Of a stretch of 64,000 bases of DNA, positions 1-7,978 are shown piece after piece (position 1 is the first letter of the stretch; each line of letters opens with the position of its first letter). The position numbers and the translations under genes were made by a program. The stretch comes from Sulfitobacter undariae (GTDB taxonomy: Bacteria; Pseudomonadota; Alphaproteobacteria; Rhodobacterales; Rhodobacteraceae). Below the pieces are notes generated by a model, which saw only the letters and a program-made list of their open reading frames with translations, had not been told where the DNA came from and did no database searches. The stretch lies in NCBI RefSeq assembly GCF_014196805.1, contig NZ_JACIEI010000014.1, positions 27,920 through 91,919 on the forward strand, given 5' to 3'.

Positions 1-1265
1 AAGCCTTCTTGCGACTTTTCGACTATTGGAAAACCATCTTTGCCGTCGTGTTTGGCATGGGCGTCGTGTCGGGCATTGTCATGTCCTATCAATTCGGCAC
101 CAATTGGTCGGTCTTTTCAGACAAGACAGGACCGATACTTGGGCCATTGATGGGCTACGAGGTTCTTTCTGCCTTTTTCCTTGAGGCCGGTTTTTTAGGT
201 GTCATGCTATTTGGCCGCGACAAGGTCGGCGACCGAATGCACATGGTTGCCACTACCATCGTTGCGATAGGCACGCTGTTTTCAGCGTTCTGGATTCTCA
301 GCGTGAACAGCTGGATGCAAACCCCCCAAGGGTTTTCGATCAACGATGTCGGACAGTTTGTTCCTGAGGACTGGTGGGCAATTGTCTTCAACCCCTCCTT
401 CCCCTACCGCTTGGTGCATATGGTGCTGGCCGCCTATCTCACCACTGCTTTTGTCGTGGGCGCTGTCGGCGCGTGGCATCTTTTGCGCAGCCGCGACAGC
501 CGCGGCGCGGCCATCATGTTTTCCATGGCAATGTGGATGGCATTGATTGTAGCTCCGATCCAGATCGTTGCAGGTGACATGCATGGGCTCAACACACTGG
601 AGCACCAACCCGCAAAAATCGCCGCGATGGAGGGCCATTACGAAAGCTTTCCCGAAGGCCGCGCACCGCTGATCCTATTTGGCATTCCCGATGACGAGGC
701 TGGCGAAACCCGCTACAAAGTCGAAATTCCGCTGCTCGGCTCCCTCATCCTGACTCATAGCCTTGATAAACCCATTCTCGGACTGGATGCCTTCCCCGAA
801 GACGAGCGGCCAAAATCAGCCCTGATTTTTTGGACCTTCCGTATCATGGTTGCCATCGGCTTTGGCATGTTGGGCATCGGTCTGTGGTCAGCGTGGGCAC
901 GCTGGCGCGGGCGCCTCTATGAGGCGACATGGCTGCACCGTGCGACAGTGGTGATGGGGCCATCCGGCTTTCTTGCCGTGCTCAGCGGTTGGATCACCAC
1001 CGAAGTTGGCCGCCAGCCCTTTACCGTCTACGGGTTACTGCGCACCGCTGACAGTGCGGCTCCCCTTCAGGCCGAAGCTGTTGGCGCTTCACTGATTGCC
1101 TTTATCATCGTCTATTTCTTTGTTTTCGGCTCTGGTACATTTTACGTCATGCGCCTGATGTCCAAACGGCCCAAAGACGGCTTGAACATGGATGATATCG
1201 GTCCGACACGCGCTGCTGGCATCACCCCGGTTGCTGCCGAAACACACCAGAAGTCAGGAGAGTAA
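1..1265 (+). CDS. cydA: Cytochrome bd-type quinol oxidase subunit I, CIO type (5' truncated by window edge)
   Basis: Membrane subunit that oxidises quinol and carries the haems of a cytochrome bd oxidase. The reading frame is open from base 3, and the first visible residues align with about residue 50 of CydA, so roughly 50 N-terminal residues lie before the window; the TTG at base 9 is not the true start. Visible family features are the FQFGTNWS-like segment near base 90, GDMHG near base 580 (probable haem b ligand His), FRIMVA near base 840 (probable Met ligand) and the hallmark EVGRQP near base 1000. The quinol-binding loop is short and the EVGRQP motif is followed by TVYGLLRTADS, which fits the cyanide-insensitive CioA branch. 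The usual Trp after GRQP is Phe here. cydB follows after 3 bases, so the two are co-transcribed. Confidence 0.95.
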   Translation, partial: AFLRLFDYWKTIFAVVFGMGVVSGIVMSYQFGTNWSVFSDKTGPILGPLMGYEVLSAFFLEAGFLGVMLFGRDKVGDRMHMVATTIVAIGTLFSAFWILSVNSWMQTPQGFSINDVGQFVPEDWWAIVFNPSFPYRLVHMVLAAYLTTAFVVGAVGAWHLLRSRDSRGAAIMFSMAMWMALIVAPIQIVAGDMHGLNTLEHQPAKIAAMEGHYESFPEGRAPLILFGIPDDEAGETRYKVEIPLLGSLILTHSLDKPILGLDAFPEDERPKSALIFWTFRIMVAIGFGMLGIGLWSAWARWRGRLYEATWLHRATVVMGPSGFLAVLSGWITTEVGRQPFTVYGLLRTADSAAPLQAEAVGASLIAFIIVYFFVFGSGTFYVMRLMSKRPKDGLNMDDIGPTRAAGITPVAAETHQKSGE

Positions 1266-1268
1266 GCC

Positions 1269-2273
1269 ATGATATTTGAATTGTCATTCATCTGGGCGGG
1301 CCTGATTGCCTTTGCCGTGTTTGCCTATGTTTTACTCGATGGATTTGATCTGGGAATCGGCATCCTGTTTCCCCTGCTCAAAGACCGCGAGGAACGCCAC
1401 CTAGCGATGAACACCATCGCGCCTGTCTGGGATGGGAATGAAACATGGCTTGTGCTGGGCGGCGGCGGATTGTTCGCTGTGTTTCCACTGGCCTATGCCA
1501 TTGTCATGCCTGCACTATACCCGCTGATCATTGCGATGCTGTTGGGCCTGATCTTTCGCGGTGTCGCATTTGAGTTTGTGCATCGGACCAAGCGCATGCA
1601 AACGTTTTGGGAAGTTGGGTTTTGGGGCGGTTCATTGGTCGCGACAATTGCCCAAGGCATGGCGCTTGGCGCATTGGTGCAAGGCATCGCAATCGAGGGC
1701 CGCGCCTATGCAGGGGGCAACTGGGATTGGCTCACCCCATTTTCAGCGCTGACAGCTTTGGCGTTGGTGGTCGGCTACGCCATGTTAGGCGCAACATGGT
1801 TGATGCTTAAAACCGAAGGGGCCACATTTGAACGTGCCCGCCGCTTTGCACGCCCCCTTGGCGTCGGGCTTTTGGCTTTGATCGGCTCTATCAGCTTGAT
1901 CACACCGTTTCTACGCCCCGAGTATCTGGCGCGTTGGTTTGGCTGGCCTTCAGGTATCTGGAGCGCAATTGTTCCCTTGCTTCTCGCCCTTGCCGTCTGG
2001 CAATTGTGGAAAGGCCTGCGCGATGGTGACCATGCGCGCCCCTTCCTCGCAACGGTAGCGATCTTTGGGCTGTCCTATGCTGGGCTTGGCGTGAGCTTTT
2101 ATCCCAACCTTGTGCCGCCCTCCCTGACAATCGTCGAGGCCGCCGCCCCTGATAAGTCACTCGCATTTCTGCTGGTGGGCGCCTCTGTTCTGATCCCAAT
2201 GATTCTAGGCTACACAGCCTATTCTTACTGGGTCTTTCGCGGCAAAGTGCGTCCAGAGGACGGGTATCACTGA
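1269..2273 (+). CDS. cydB: Cytochrome bd-type quinol oxidase subunit II, CIO type
   Basis: Second membrane subunit of the bd oxidase, 334 residues, about the length of CioB and shorter than E. coli CydB. The start ATG is preceded by GGAGAGTAAGCC, a good ribosome site that overlaps the end of cydA. The N-terminus contains YVLLDGFDLGIG and then DGNETWL, both typical of CydB, and hydrophobic segments run through the whole protein. Its stop codon overlaps the start of a tiny third gene (TGATG), so translation of all three is probably coupled. The family call is secure. The CIO subtype is inferred from the partner subunit and the length. Confidence 0.95.
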   Translation: MIFELSFIWAGLIAFAVFAYVLLDGFDLGIGILFPLLKDREERHLAMNTIAPVWDGNETWLVLGGGGLFAVFPLAYAIVMPALYPLIIAMLLGLIFRGVAFEFVHRTKRMQTFWEVGFWGGSLVATIAQGMALGALVQGIAIEGRAYAGGNWDWLTPFSALTALALVVGYAMLGATWLMLKTEGATFERARRFARPLGVGLLALIGSISLITPFLRPEYLARWFGWPSGIWSAIVPLLLALAVWQLWKGLRDGDHARPFLATVAIFGLSYAGLGVSFYPNLVPPSLTIVEAAAPDKSLAFLLVGASVLIPMILGYTAYSYWVFRGKVRPEDGYH

Positions 2274-2365
2274 TGCGGCGCTGGATTTGGTTCATTGGAC
2301 TATATGTTGTCAGCATCGTGGTTCTGGGCTCCATCGCAATGGCCATCCGCATGACACTGCTCTGA
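2273..2365 (+). CDS. Small single-span membrane peptide of the bd oxidase operon (DUF2474/CydX-like)
   Basis: A 30-residue reading frame whose ATG overlaps the cydB stop codon by one base. It begins MRRWIWFIGLYVVSIVVLG and ends MAIRMTLL, that is, two Arg, a Trp-rich start, one hydrophobic span and a short basic tail. CIO-type cydAB operons often end in a DUF2474 peptide of 30-40 residues, and E. coli cydAB ends in CydX, which stabilises the haem sites. Position, overlap, length and topology match, so I infer an accessory subunit of the oxidase. Such genes are easily missed because of their size. Confidence 0.75.
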   Translation: MRRWIWFIGLYVVSIVVLGSIAMAIRMTLL

Positions 2366-2485
2366 AACCCAGTGCCGTGACGATTATTGACACTGCCGCC
2401 GACCTGCCGGACAACTCCCTTAGGTTCACCGCGATACGCGGGGATGCGAAAAAGGATCGCAGGCAACCCCTGCAGGGATGTTCAG

Positions 2486-3406
2486 ATGAAAAATGGTGGC
2501 CCATTCGGGATCTACACAAGTGACAAAAACTATGAGCTTGGTTTTTGCACCGTTCCCCCGAAAACCAACCAGATCTGGGAAAGCCCCCAACCCGGAAGGT
2601 TCCTGATCCCAACCCGTGACAACTGCCTTGCGGGCGAACAGCCGCTTTCCCGCCTGCACCCTTCCGAAAACGTGCCAAACCCCGTCCAGATTTCCAATAG
2701 AGGGGACAGGCTTGCGCTACTCTTCACGCTCACACTATCGGCCGCTTCTAGTCTGATCTTTTTCGGCAGCCGCGCACAAGGAACCCACCTGTCGTCTTCC
2801 GACGTTGATCTTCTCATCATCACGCCCGACTGCGACTACGTTGGTGCAACGCATGGGGCGCTTTCCGTCTACACCGTCCCTCCAGAAGAGGCACTTCGAC
2901 GGGTACGCAATGGGGATCTGTTTTTTGGCAGCTTACTGCAAACCGGTCAGCCCCTTTTTGACCCGCAAGAGCGTTTCGATGCTCTGACAAAAGCATTTAC
3001 ACCTCGCCCGCAACCCACCGCAAAGCGCGCGGCACAAGCCATTGGCACCCTAATGCTAAAAGACAGTTTGTTTGCCAGATTTCCCGAATTTGTCATTGGC
3101 CGTGCCTTGTGGTGCTTTCGCACGATCCTACTCGCCGAAGGGGAAAACCTGTTTCTCCTCCCTCATTCCATTCATGAAAAAGACCGTATTGCGCATGACC
3201 TTCTGATCGCAGCACGCAATAAGAAGGTGACAGCACAAACCGCTGCATTCGACGCTTTTACTGCATTTATGACCGGTCGCCGTTTGATAGAAGAAGACTG
3301 GTTAGACAAAGATTTTAACACTTGGAAAACCCGCTTTGAGGCATCTGGAAATGCCGCAGGGCTAAAGACTTTAACCATGCTCGAAGCACTTGCAAAACGC
3401 GCTTAG
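2486..3406 (+). CDS. Nucleotidyltransferase-fold protein (MNT/KNTase-like), target unknown
   Basis: The protein of about 306 residues has an active-site motif of the polymerase-beta nucleotidyltransferase fold near bases 2765-2815: FFGSRAQGTH followed by SDVDLLII, with two Asp in the usual DxD-like spacing. Such proteins transfer a nucleotide to a small molecule or protein, as in aminoglycoside adenylyltransferases and MNT antitoxins. The rest of the chain is not recognised. The start is uncertain: I chose the ATG at 2486, six bases after AGGGA; an in-frame ATG at 2444 and a TTG at 2387 are alternatives with poorer ribosome sites. The first 75 residues look unlike a folded domain, so the true start could be later still. 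It is 120 bases after the cyd operon and may stand alone. No HEPN toxin partner is adjacent. Confidence 0.6.
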   Translation: MKNGGPFGIYTSDKNYELGFCTVPPKTNQIWESPQPGRFLIPTRDNCLAGEQPLSRLHPSENVPNPVQISNRGDRLALLFTLTLSAASSLIFFGSRAQGTHLSSSDVDLLIITPDCDYVGATHGALSVYTVPPEEALRRVRNGDLFFGSLLQTGQPLFDPQERFDALTKAFTPRPQPTAKRAAQAIGTLMLKDSLFARFPEFVIGRALWCFRTILLAEGENLFLLPHSIHEKDRIAHDLLIAARNKKVTAQTAAFDAFTAFMTGRRLIEEDWLDKDFNTWKTRFEASGNAAGLKTLTMLEALAKRA

Positions 3407-3714
3407 GCACCGCCTTTCTCAGCACTCTACACCCGCCTCCACAAGCGGAGACAATAGGCCCAAACGAAATACCCTATAAAAAAAGTTGGTTAATTTTTCG
3501 CCGCAAAGACAGCATTCAACCAACTGTTTTTAAATAATAAATACTCCACCCCCATCGAAACTCCCACCGAATCCACTCCCTATCAACCCTGCGGGAGCCT
3601 TGAACAGATAATCGGAATCTGCCATCACACGCTCAATTGGCTACCCGCCCCGATTTCGACTCAACTGACGTAGGGCGGGGGATGCTTTGGTTATTTTCTC
3701 GGACGGGAACGCAT
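3407..3714. other. Intergenic region between nucleotidyltransferase and TonB operon
   Basis: About 308 bases without a convincing gene. The first half is AT-rich and holds a probable terminator (3484-3531). The second half has CCCGCCC at 3643 facing GGGCGGG at 3673, an inverted repeat just upstream of the TonB operon that could be regulatory. No clear promoter could be chosen by eye. Confidence 0.5.
3484..3531 (+). terminator. Candidate terminator after the nucleotidyltransferase gene
   Basis: AGTTGGTT at 3484-3491 is the exact reverse complement of AACCAACT at 3518-3525, and the second arm is followed by GTTTTTA. The loop of 26 bases is long for an intrinsic terminator, so confidence is modest. 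Confidence 0.4.
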
Positions 3715-4149
3715 ATGAAACGGCTTGGCATAATTAGTATTGTACCTTTGATCGCAGCCACATTAGGCGCCCCTTTGGCTGCTCAGGAAAATGATATGGC
3801 GGGCAAAATATCGGTTGAGCTGAATGCAGCGCAAACTGCTGATAACTCGTGCCAACTCACCTTTATGATTACCAACGGGCTGGCGACGCAAATCGATAAA
3901 GTAGTTTATGAAACTGTCCTGTTTGAGAAATCGGGTCAGGTAAATCGCTTGGCCCTATTTGATTTTGGCACCCTGCCCCCTGCTCGCCCCAGAGTACGTC
4001 AGTTAGTGCTGCCTCAGATCACCTGTGAGCAATTAAGCCGTGTTTTGTTCAATGGCGCGAACACCTGCGATGGTGAAGGTCTGGCCGAAGGAGTCTGCGC
4101 CAACAGCTTCACCCCTTCCAGCCGCACCGACATTGAGGTGTTGGGCTGA
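3715..4149 (+). CDS. Secreted protein of unknown function at the head of the TonB operon
   Basis: 144 residues beginning MKRLGIISIVPLIAATLGAP with cleavage likely after LAAQ, so it is exported to the periplasm. The mature part is beta-rich looking and has Cys in NSCQLTF, ITCEQL, GANTCDG and EGVCANS, enough for two disulfides. I do not recognise a characterised family. The ATG at 3715 was chosen because it starts the signal peptide; longer frames upstream lack one. The stop codon overlaps the start of exbB by one base (TGATG), so it is co-translated with the TonB motor genes and probably acts with them at the cell envelope. Confidence 0.75.
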   Translation: MKRLGIISIVPLIAATLGAPLAAQENDMAGKISVELNAAQTADNSCQLTFMITNGLATQIDKVVYETVLFEKSGQVNRLALFDFGTLPPARPRVRQLVLPQITCEQLSRVLFNGANTCDGEGLAEGVCANSFTPSSRTDIEVLG

Positions 4150-4814
4150 TGTTGAATATCTCTCAATGGCTTGAGCCAATCCGTCAAATCGCCGAAATTG
4201 GTGGCCCCGTTGTTGTGATCCTGATGTCTGTTGGCGTCCTGACACTTGCGATCACCTTTTACAAAGTCTGGCAATTCTGGATGGCAGGCGTGGGTCGCCA
4301 TCATGCCTTGCGCAACGCTGTTACCGCGTGGGATGCTGGGGACCGCACAGGTGCACGCACCGCACTCGACCGCTCCACCAGCTATCTCGCCCCCGTTATA
4401 GACAGCGCTTTTTCCGCAACGCCACAAATGGAAACACGCCTTCAGGCAGACGCTGAAACACGTTTCGCAAAACTGGAAAGCGGGTTTCGCTTCCTTGATT
4501 CCGTTGCACAGCTTGCCCCGCTTTTGGGCCTGTTCGGCACTGTTTTGGGCATGATCGAGGCGTTCCAATCTTTGCAAGATGCCGGTGCCCAAGTTGACCC
4601 TTCCATCTTGGCGGGCGGTATTTGGGTGGCCCTGATGACCACTGCTGTCGGCCTTGTCGTTGCGATGCCAACCGCCCTGATCCTGAGCTGGCTGGAAAGC
4701 CGCGTCGAGGCAGAACGGGTGATTGCAGACAAAGCAATCATGACTGTTCTACAGCCTGTCGGTGCCTCTGCCTCTCGTGAAACATCCGACGGAATGGTGC
4801 CTGCACATGGCTAA
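4149..4814 (+). CDS. exbB: MotA/TolQ/ExbB-family proton channel protein
   Basis: 221-residue inner-membrane protein of the TolQ/ExbB/MotA family. It forms the pentameric channel that uses the proton gradient to drive TonB or TolA. The first membrane span is near residues 15-38 and the conserved C-terminal pair follows LDSVAQLAPLLGLFGTVLGM and WVALMTTAVGLVVAMP, which are the signature helices of the family. Followed by two exbD genes and tonB, so it belongs to a TonB rather than a flagellar or Tol-Pal system. The 3' end overlaps exbD by eight bases. Confidence 0.9.
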   Translation: MLNISQWLEPIRQIAEIGGPVVVILMSVGVLTLAITFYKVWQFWMAGVGRHHALRNAVTAWDAGDRTGARTALDRSTSYLAPVIDSAFSATPQMETRLQADAETRFAKLESGFRFLDSVAQLAPLLGLFGTVLGMIEAFQSLQDAGAQVDPSILAGGIWVALMTTAVGLVVAMPTALILSWLESRVEAERVIADKAIMTVLQPVGASASRETSDGMVPAHG

Positions 4815-5184
4815 GGCCCGTCAACGGCGGCGCAGATTGTCTATGACCTCCCTCATTGATGTCATCTTCTTGCTGCTGTTGTTCTTCATGTTGACCTCGA
4901 CCTTCTCAAAATTCTCCGAGGTCGAATTATCTGCGGCAGGGTCTGGCGCAGCTGCCACGTCAGACAAGCCCCCTTTGTTCATGCAGCTGGGCACAGATCA
5001 GCTTCGCCTGAATGGCAACGGGTTGGCCCTGACCGATCTGGCGACATCTTCGTTGGCACAAGCCGAAGAAGGCACTGTTTTGCTTGTCAGTCTGGAGGCC
5101 GAAGTGGATGCTCAGCGCTTAACTGATTTGCTTGTGGCCCTGCGTGGCTTGCCGCGTTTACGCGTCACGGTTTTGGGGTCTTGA
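4807..5184 (+). CDS. exbD: ExbD/TolR-family protein (first copy)
   Basis: 125 residues with a short basic N-terminus (MAKARQRRRRL), then one transmembrane helix in which the conserved Asp sits (SLIDVIFLLLLFF), then a periplasmic domain. This is the standard ExbD layout, and the Asp is the proton-carrying residue of the family. The start at 4807 overlaps the exbB stop and gives the expected N-terminus; an in-frame start at 4762 would add unrelated residues. It probably pairs with the second ExbD encoded next. Confidence 0.88.
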   Translation: MAKARQRRRRLSMTSLIDVIFLLLLFFMLTSTFSKFSEVELSAAGSGAAATSDKPPLFMQLGTDQLRLNGNGLALTDLATSSLAQAEEGTVLLVSLEAEVDAQRLTDLLVALRGLPRLRVTVLGS

Positions 5185-5187
5185 TCC

Positions 5188-5577
5188 ATGCGTAAATTCG
5201 CCAAATCCAAACCCCAACGTGAACCCACCATCGCATTGATCAACATCGTCTTTTTGATGCTGGTGTTTTTCATGGTGGCGGGCACGCTGTCACAGCCACT
5301 TGATCCTGCACTACGCCTTGTTGAAACCCGCGATCTTGAAGGGCGTGCGCCGCCTGATACTTTGGTGATCCATTCTGATGGCCGCATGGCCTATCGCGGC
5401 GATGATCAGCAGAACGCAACCGCCTTTGTCGAAGCCTTGAGCGAAGAAGAGCGCGCTGTAGTGCGTCTGGTTCCTGACCGCGCATTGCCTGCAAAAACGC
5501 TGGTCTCTCTCACCCGCGAGTTACGGACAGCAGGGGCACAAAAAGTAATGCTGGTCACAGAAAGAGGGCTGCAATGA
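5188..5577 (+). CDS. exbD: ExbD/TolR-family protein (second copy)
   Basis: 129 residues, again one N-terminal transmembrane segment (TIALINIVFLMLVFFMVAGT) plus a periplasmic domain. The position of the conserved membrane Asp is taken by Asn (LINIVF), whereas the first copy keeps Asp. This suggests that in a mixed complex only the first ExbD carries protons and this copy is structural; that is inference. It starts 3 bases after the first exbD stops and ends by overlapping the tonB start (ATGA). Confidence 0.87.
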   Translation: MRKFAKSKPQREPTIALINIVFLMLVFFMVAGTLSQPLDPALRLVETRDLEGRAPPDTLVIHSDGRMAYRGDDQQNATAFVEALSEEERAVVRLVPDRALPAKTLVSLTRELRTAGAQKVMLVTERGLQ

Positions 5578-6500
5578 TAGCCAGTTCAAAGACAGCCAAG
5601 GCCTTGTCCTTCATCCTTTCGACTGTTGTGCTTGTCGGTGGCATGGTGCTGGCTGCGCCTCCGATGAAAGTCGAAATAGAGGGCGGCGGCGAGACGGCGG
5701 CGGCAAAAATGGGCACGAGCTTTGAGGATATGGCGGTAGGCACGCTCACTGCCGAACCCGCTGAAGACATAGCCGAAGCACCCGCCCCAGCCGATACTGT
5801 CGAAACGGTCACTGCGGTGCAAACCGTGCAGCCCCAGACGACGCCCAGCCCACAAGTCACGCCCACCGTACCTGCCCCTGACGCTGTTGTCGCGATGGCG
5901 GCGATACCGCTTGCCCCGACCCCACTGGCGGCGGCGCAGCCGACCATGCCCCCCCAGATTGAGACGCCGACGATTACAGCCCAAGACCCCGCATCTGCCG
6001 CGCCGCCCCAATCGGTACGGCCCACACGGCGTGACCCCGAGAAAGCCGCCGCAGTGGTTGCAGCGCGTCCAAAACCCCAAAAGGTGGCCCGCCCCGCACC
6101 TGCGCGCAAAAAACCAGCGGCCCAGCCCCGTGGCAATGCCAAACGCAACAACACACAGGGTGCTGCAAATGGCAGCGACAGACAGGCCAAAGCAACAAGC
6201 CAAGGCACCACCCGCAAGAAGGCCACGCAAAGCGGTAACGCCGCGGTCAGCAATTACCCGGGTCAGGTCATGCGCCGCATCAGCCGCGTGTCCAAACCAC
6301 GGGTAAAATCACGCGGTACGGCAGTCATTGCATTTTCAATCGGGTCCGGTGGGGGCCTTGCACGTGTATCAGTTGCCCGCAGCTCCGGCTCCTCTGCTCT
6401 GGATGCTGCTGCCGTCAACGTCATCCGCAAAGCAGCACCTTTTCCCGCACCACCGCGCGGTGCCAAACGTCAGTTTTCGATCCGCATCAAGGGCCGCTAA
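5574..6500 (+). CDS. tonB: TonB-family energy transducer
   Basis: 308 residues. The N-terminal membrane anchor is at about residues 9-28, followed by a long Pro/Ala/Thr-rich, then Lys/Arg-rich periplasm-spanning linker (residues 60-225). The C-terminal TonB domain starts near NYPGQVMRRI and ends in PFPAPPRGAKRQFSIRIKGR. TonB carries energy from the ExbB/ExbD motor to outer-membrane receptors. No TonB-dependent receptor is present in the window, so the substrate is unknown. The linker is very GC-rich and leaves long open frames on the opposite strand that are not genes. Confidence 0.9.
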   Translation: MIASSKTAKALSFILSTVVLVGGMVLAAPPMKVEIEGGGETAAAKMGTSFEDMAVGTLTAEPAEDIAEAPAPADTVETVTAVQTVQPQTTPSPQVTPTVPAPDAVVAMAAIPLAPTPLAAAQPTMPPQIETPTITAQDPASAAPPQSVRPTRRDPEKAAAVVAARPKPQKVARPAPARKKPAAQPRGNAKRNNTQGAANGSDRQAKATSQGTTRKKATQSGNAAVSNYPGQVMRRISRVSKPRVKSRGTAVIAFSIGSGGGLARVSVARSSGSSALDAAAVNVIRKAAPFPAPPRGAKRQFSIRIKGR

Positions 6501-6506
6501 AACGCC

Positions 6507-6545
6507 GAAGCAAAGCCCACCTTATAGCAAGGCTGGCTTTGCTTC
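6507..6545. terminator. Bidirectional terminator between tonB and phoB
   Basis: GAAGCAAAGCC at 6507-6517 is exactly inverted as GGCTTTGCTTC at 6535-6545, with T-rich sequence on the plus-strand side (GTTTA). It lies between the convergent tonB and phoB genes, six bases after the tonB stop, and probably ends both transcripts. Confidence 0.75.
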
Positions 6546-6561
6546 GTTTACCAATTACAAT

Positions 6562-7251
6562 TTAACCTAACGCATATCCCGCACCGCGAATGGTACGGAT
6601 TTGATCGCCCTCGCCGCTGCTGTTCAGCACTTTGCGCAACCGCGCAATGTGAACATCAACAGTTCTGGTATCCACGTAAATTTCACGGCCCCAGACTCGA
6701 TCCAACAATTGATCACGAGACCAAACGCGTCCGGGCTTTTCCATAAAAGTCATAAGCAGGCGGAACTCGGTCGGGCCCAGTTTCAATTCATTTTCACCGC
6801 GAAACGCTTTGTGCGTTTCGGCATCCAGCATGATGTCGTCATAGATCAGATACTCTCCCGCTGCCCCGGGGCGCGTGCGGCGCAATTGGGCTTTGACGCG
6901 GGCCAGTAACTCAACGAGGGAATAGGGCTTAACAACATAGTCATCCGCCCCGATCTCAAGCCCTCTAACCTTGTCTGCTTCTTCAGTACGGGCAGACACG
7001 ATGATAACCGGCGTCAGGCGAAACGCCGGTTTCATTTTTATTTGACGACAGATTTCAATTCCTGACGTCCCAGGCAGCATCCAATCCAAAAGGATCAGAT
7101 CTGGACGCTCCTCTTCTACCAGCATGACGGCTTCGTTGCCATCACCTGTTTTGATGACACGAAAACCCTCCCGCTCAAGATTGTAAGAGAGAACTTCCCT
7201 TTGTGCGGGCTCGTCCTCTACCACCAATACAGAAGGTTGGGCCCGTGTCAT
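6562..7251 (-). CDS. phoB: Phosphate regulon response regulator PhoB
   Basis: 229 residues: an N-terminal receiver domain with the acidic pair VVEDE (about residues 10-14), phosphorylation site Asp56 in LLDWMLPG and a conserved Lys in VKPYS, then an OmpR-type winged-helix DNA-binding domain ending in RTIRGAGYALG. PhoB activates genes for phosphate scavenging by binding 11-bp-repeat Pho boxes, and such boxes are seen before pstS in this window. It is the last gene of the pst operon and overlaps phoU by one base. The partner kinase PhoR is not encoded in the window. Confidence 0.95.
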   Translation of the reverse strand: MTRAQPSVLVVEDEPAQREVLSYNLEREGFRVIKTGDGNEAVMLVEEERPDLILLDWMLPGTSGIEICRQIKMKPAFRLTPVIIVSARTEEADKVRGLEIGADDYVVKPYSLVELLARVKAQLRRTRPGAAGEYLIYDDIMLDAETHKAFRGENELKLGPTEFRLLMTFMEKPGRVWSRDQLLDRVWGREIYVDTRTVDVHIARLRKVLNSSGEGDQIRTIRGAGYALG

Positions 7252-7967
7252 TAGCCCTTGCTTTCCGATGTATCCACAGCAGGAACGTCTTGCTTTGGAC
7301 GGTCATCATCAGGCATCTGGCCCGTGACCAAATAGATGGTCTGTTCCGCAATACCTGTTGCATGGTCCCCGACACGTTCAATGTTTTTCGCAATGAAATG
7401 CAAATGCATACCCACCGCGATGTTACGGTGATCTTCCATCATATGCGTCAGCAAGGACCGGAACAGCGTGTTGTAGATTTGGTCGGCTTCCTCATCGCGC
7501 GCAATGATTTCGCGTGCCTTTTCCAAGTCGCGCTGCACAAATGCGTCCAACGCATCTTTGATCATGGCTTCGACGAATTGCGACATCCGCCCCAGCGACG
7601 CCAACGTACCGTTGATCTCATTGCTGTCAGCCATCGCGATCGTGCGTTTGCCCATGTTCTTGGCATAGTCACCGCAGCGCTCAAGATGAGAACTGATTTC
7701 CATGACGGAAAGAACAGTGCGCAAATCGCTAGCTGTAGGAGAGCGGAGCGCGATCAATTTCGCCGCATCTGTCTTAACAACTTGATCAAGCTCATCAATG
7801 AAACGGTCGCCTTTGCGAACCATAGCTGCCTTTTCGACATCACGGGTTTTCAAAGCAGTGATGGCATCTGCCAATGCCGCCTCAACGAGACCGCCCATTT
7901 TGATGACACTAGCCTGAATGCTTTCGAGGTCCCGATCAAACGAAGACACAATATGTTTATCGTTCAT
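7251..7967 (-). CDS. phoU: Phosphate transport regulator PhoU
   Basis: 238 residues in two repeats of a three-helix bundle. The family motifs are visible as ERCGDYAKNMGKR in the first repeat and ERVGDHATGIAEQTIYL in the second, which bind metal clusters. PhoU couples the PstSCAB transporter to the PhoR/PhoB two-component system and represses the regulon in phosphate-rich cells. It sits between pstB and phoB, which is the usual order. Confidence 0.95.
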   Translation of the reverse strand: MNDKHIVSSFDRDLESIQASVIKMGGLVEAALADAITALKTRDVEKAAMVRKGDRFIDELDQVVKTDAAKLIALRSPTASDLRTVLSVMEISSHLERCGDYAKNMGKRTIAMADSNEINGTLASLGRMSQFVEAMIKDALDAFVQRDLEKAREIIARDEEADQIYNTLFRSLLTHMMEDHRNIAVGMHLHFIAKNIERVGDHATGIAEQTIYLVTGQMPDDDRPKQDVPAVDTSESKG

Positions 7968-7978
7968 AAGTCTATTCC

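Noticed and set aside
1900..2466. 188-codon minus-strand frame across the cydB end
   Set aside because: It overlaps cydB and the small downstream gene, has Arg-rich low-similarity sequence and no ribosome site.
5555..6253. Long minus-strand open frames (232 and 214 codons) opposite tonB
   Set aside because: They mirror the Pro/Ala/Lys-rich TonB linker, whose GC-rich codons leave the antisense free of stops; they have Gly/Ala/Arg-biased composition, no ribosome site and conflict with a well-supported gene.
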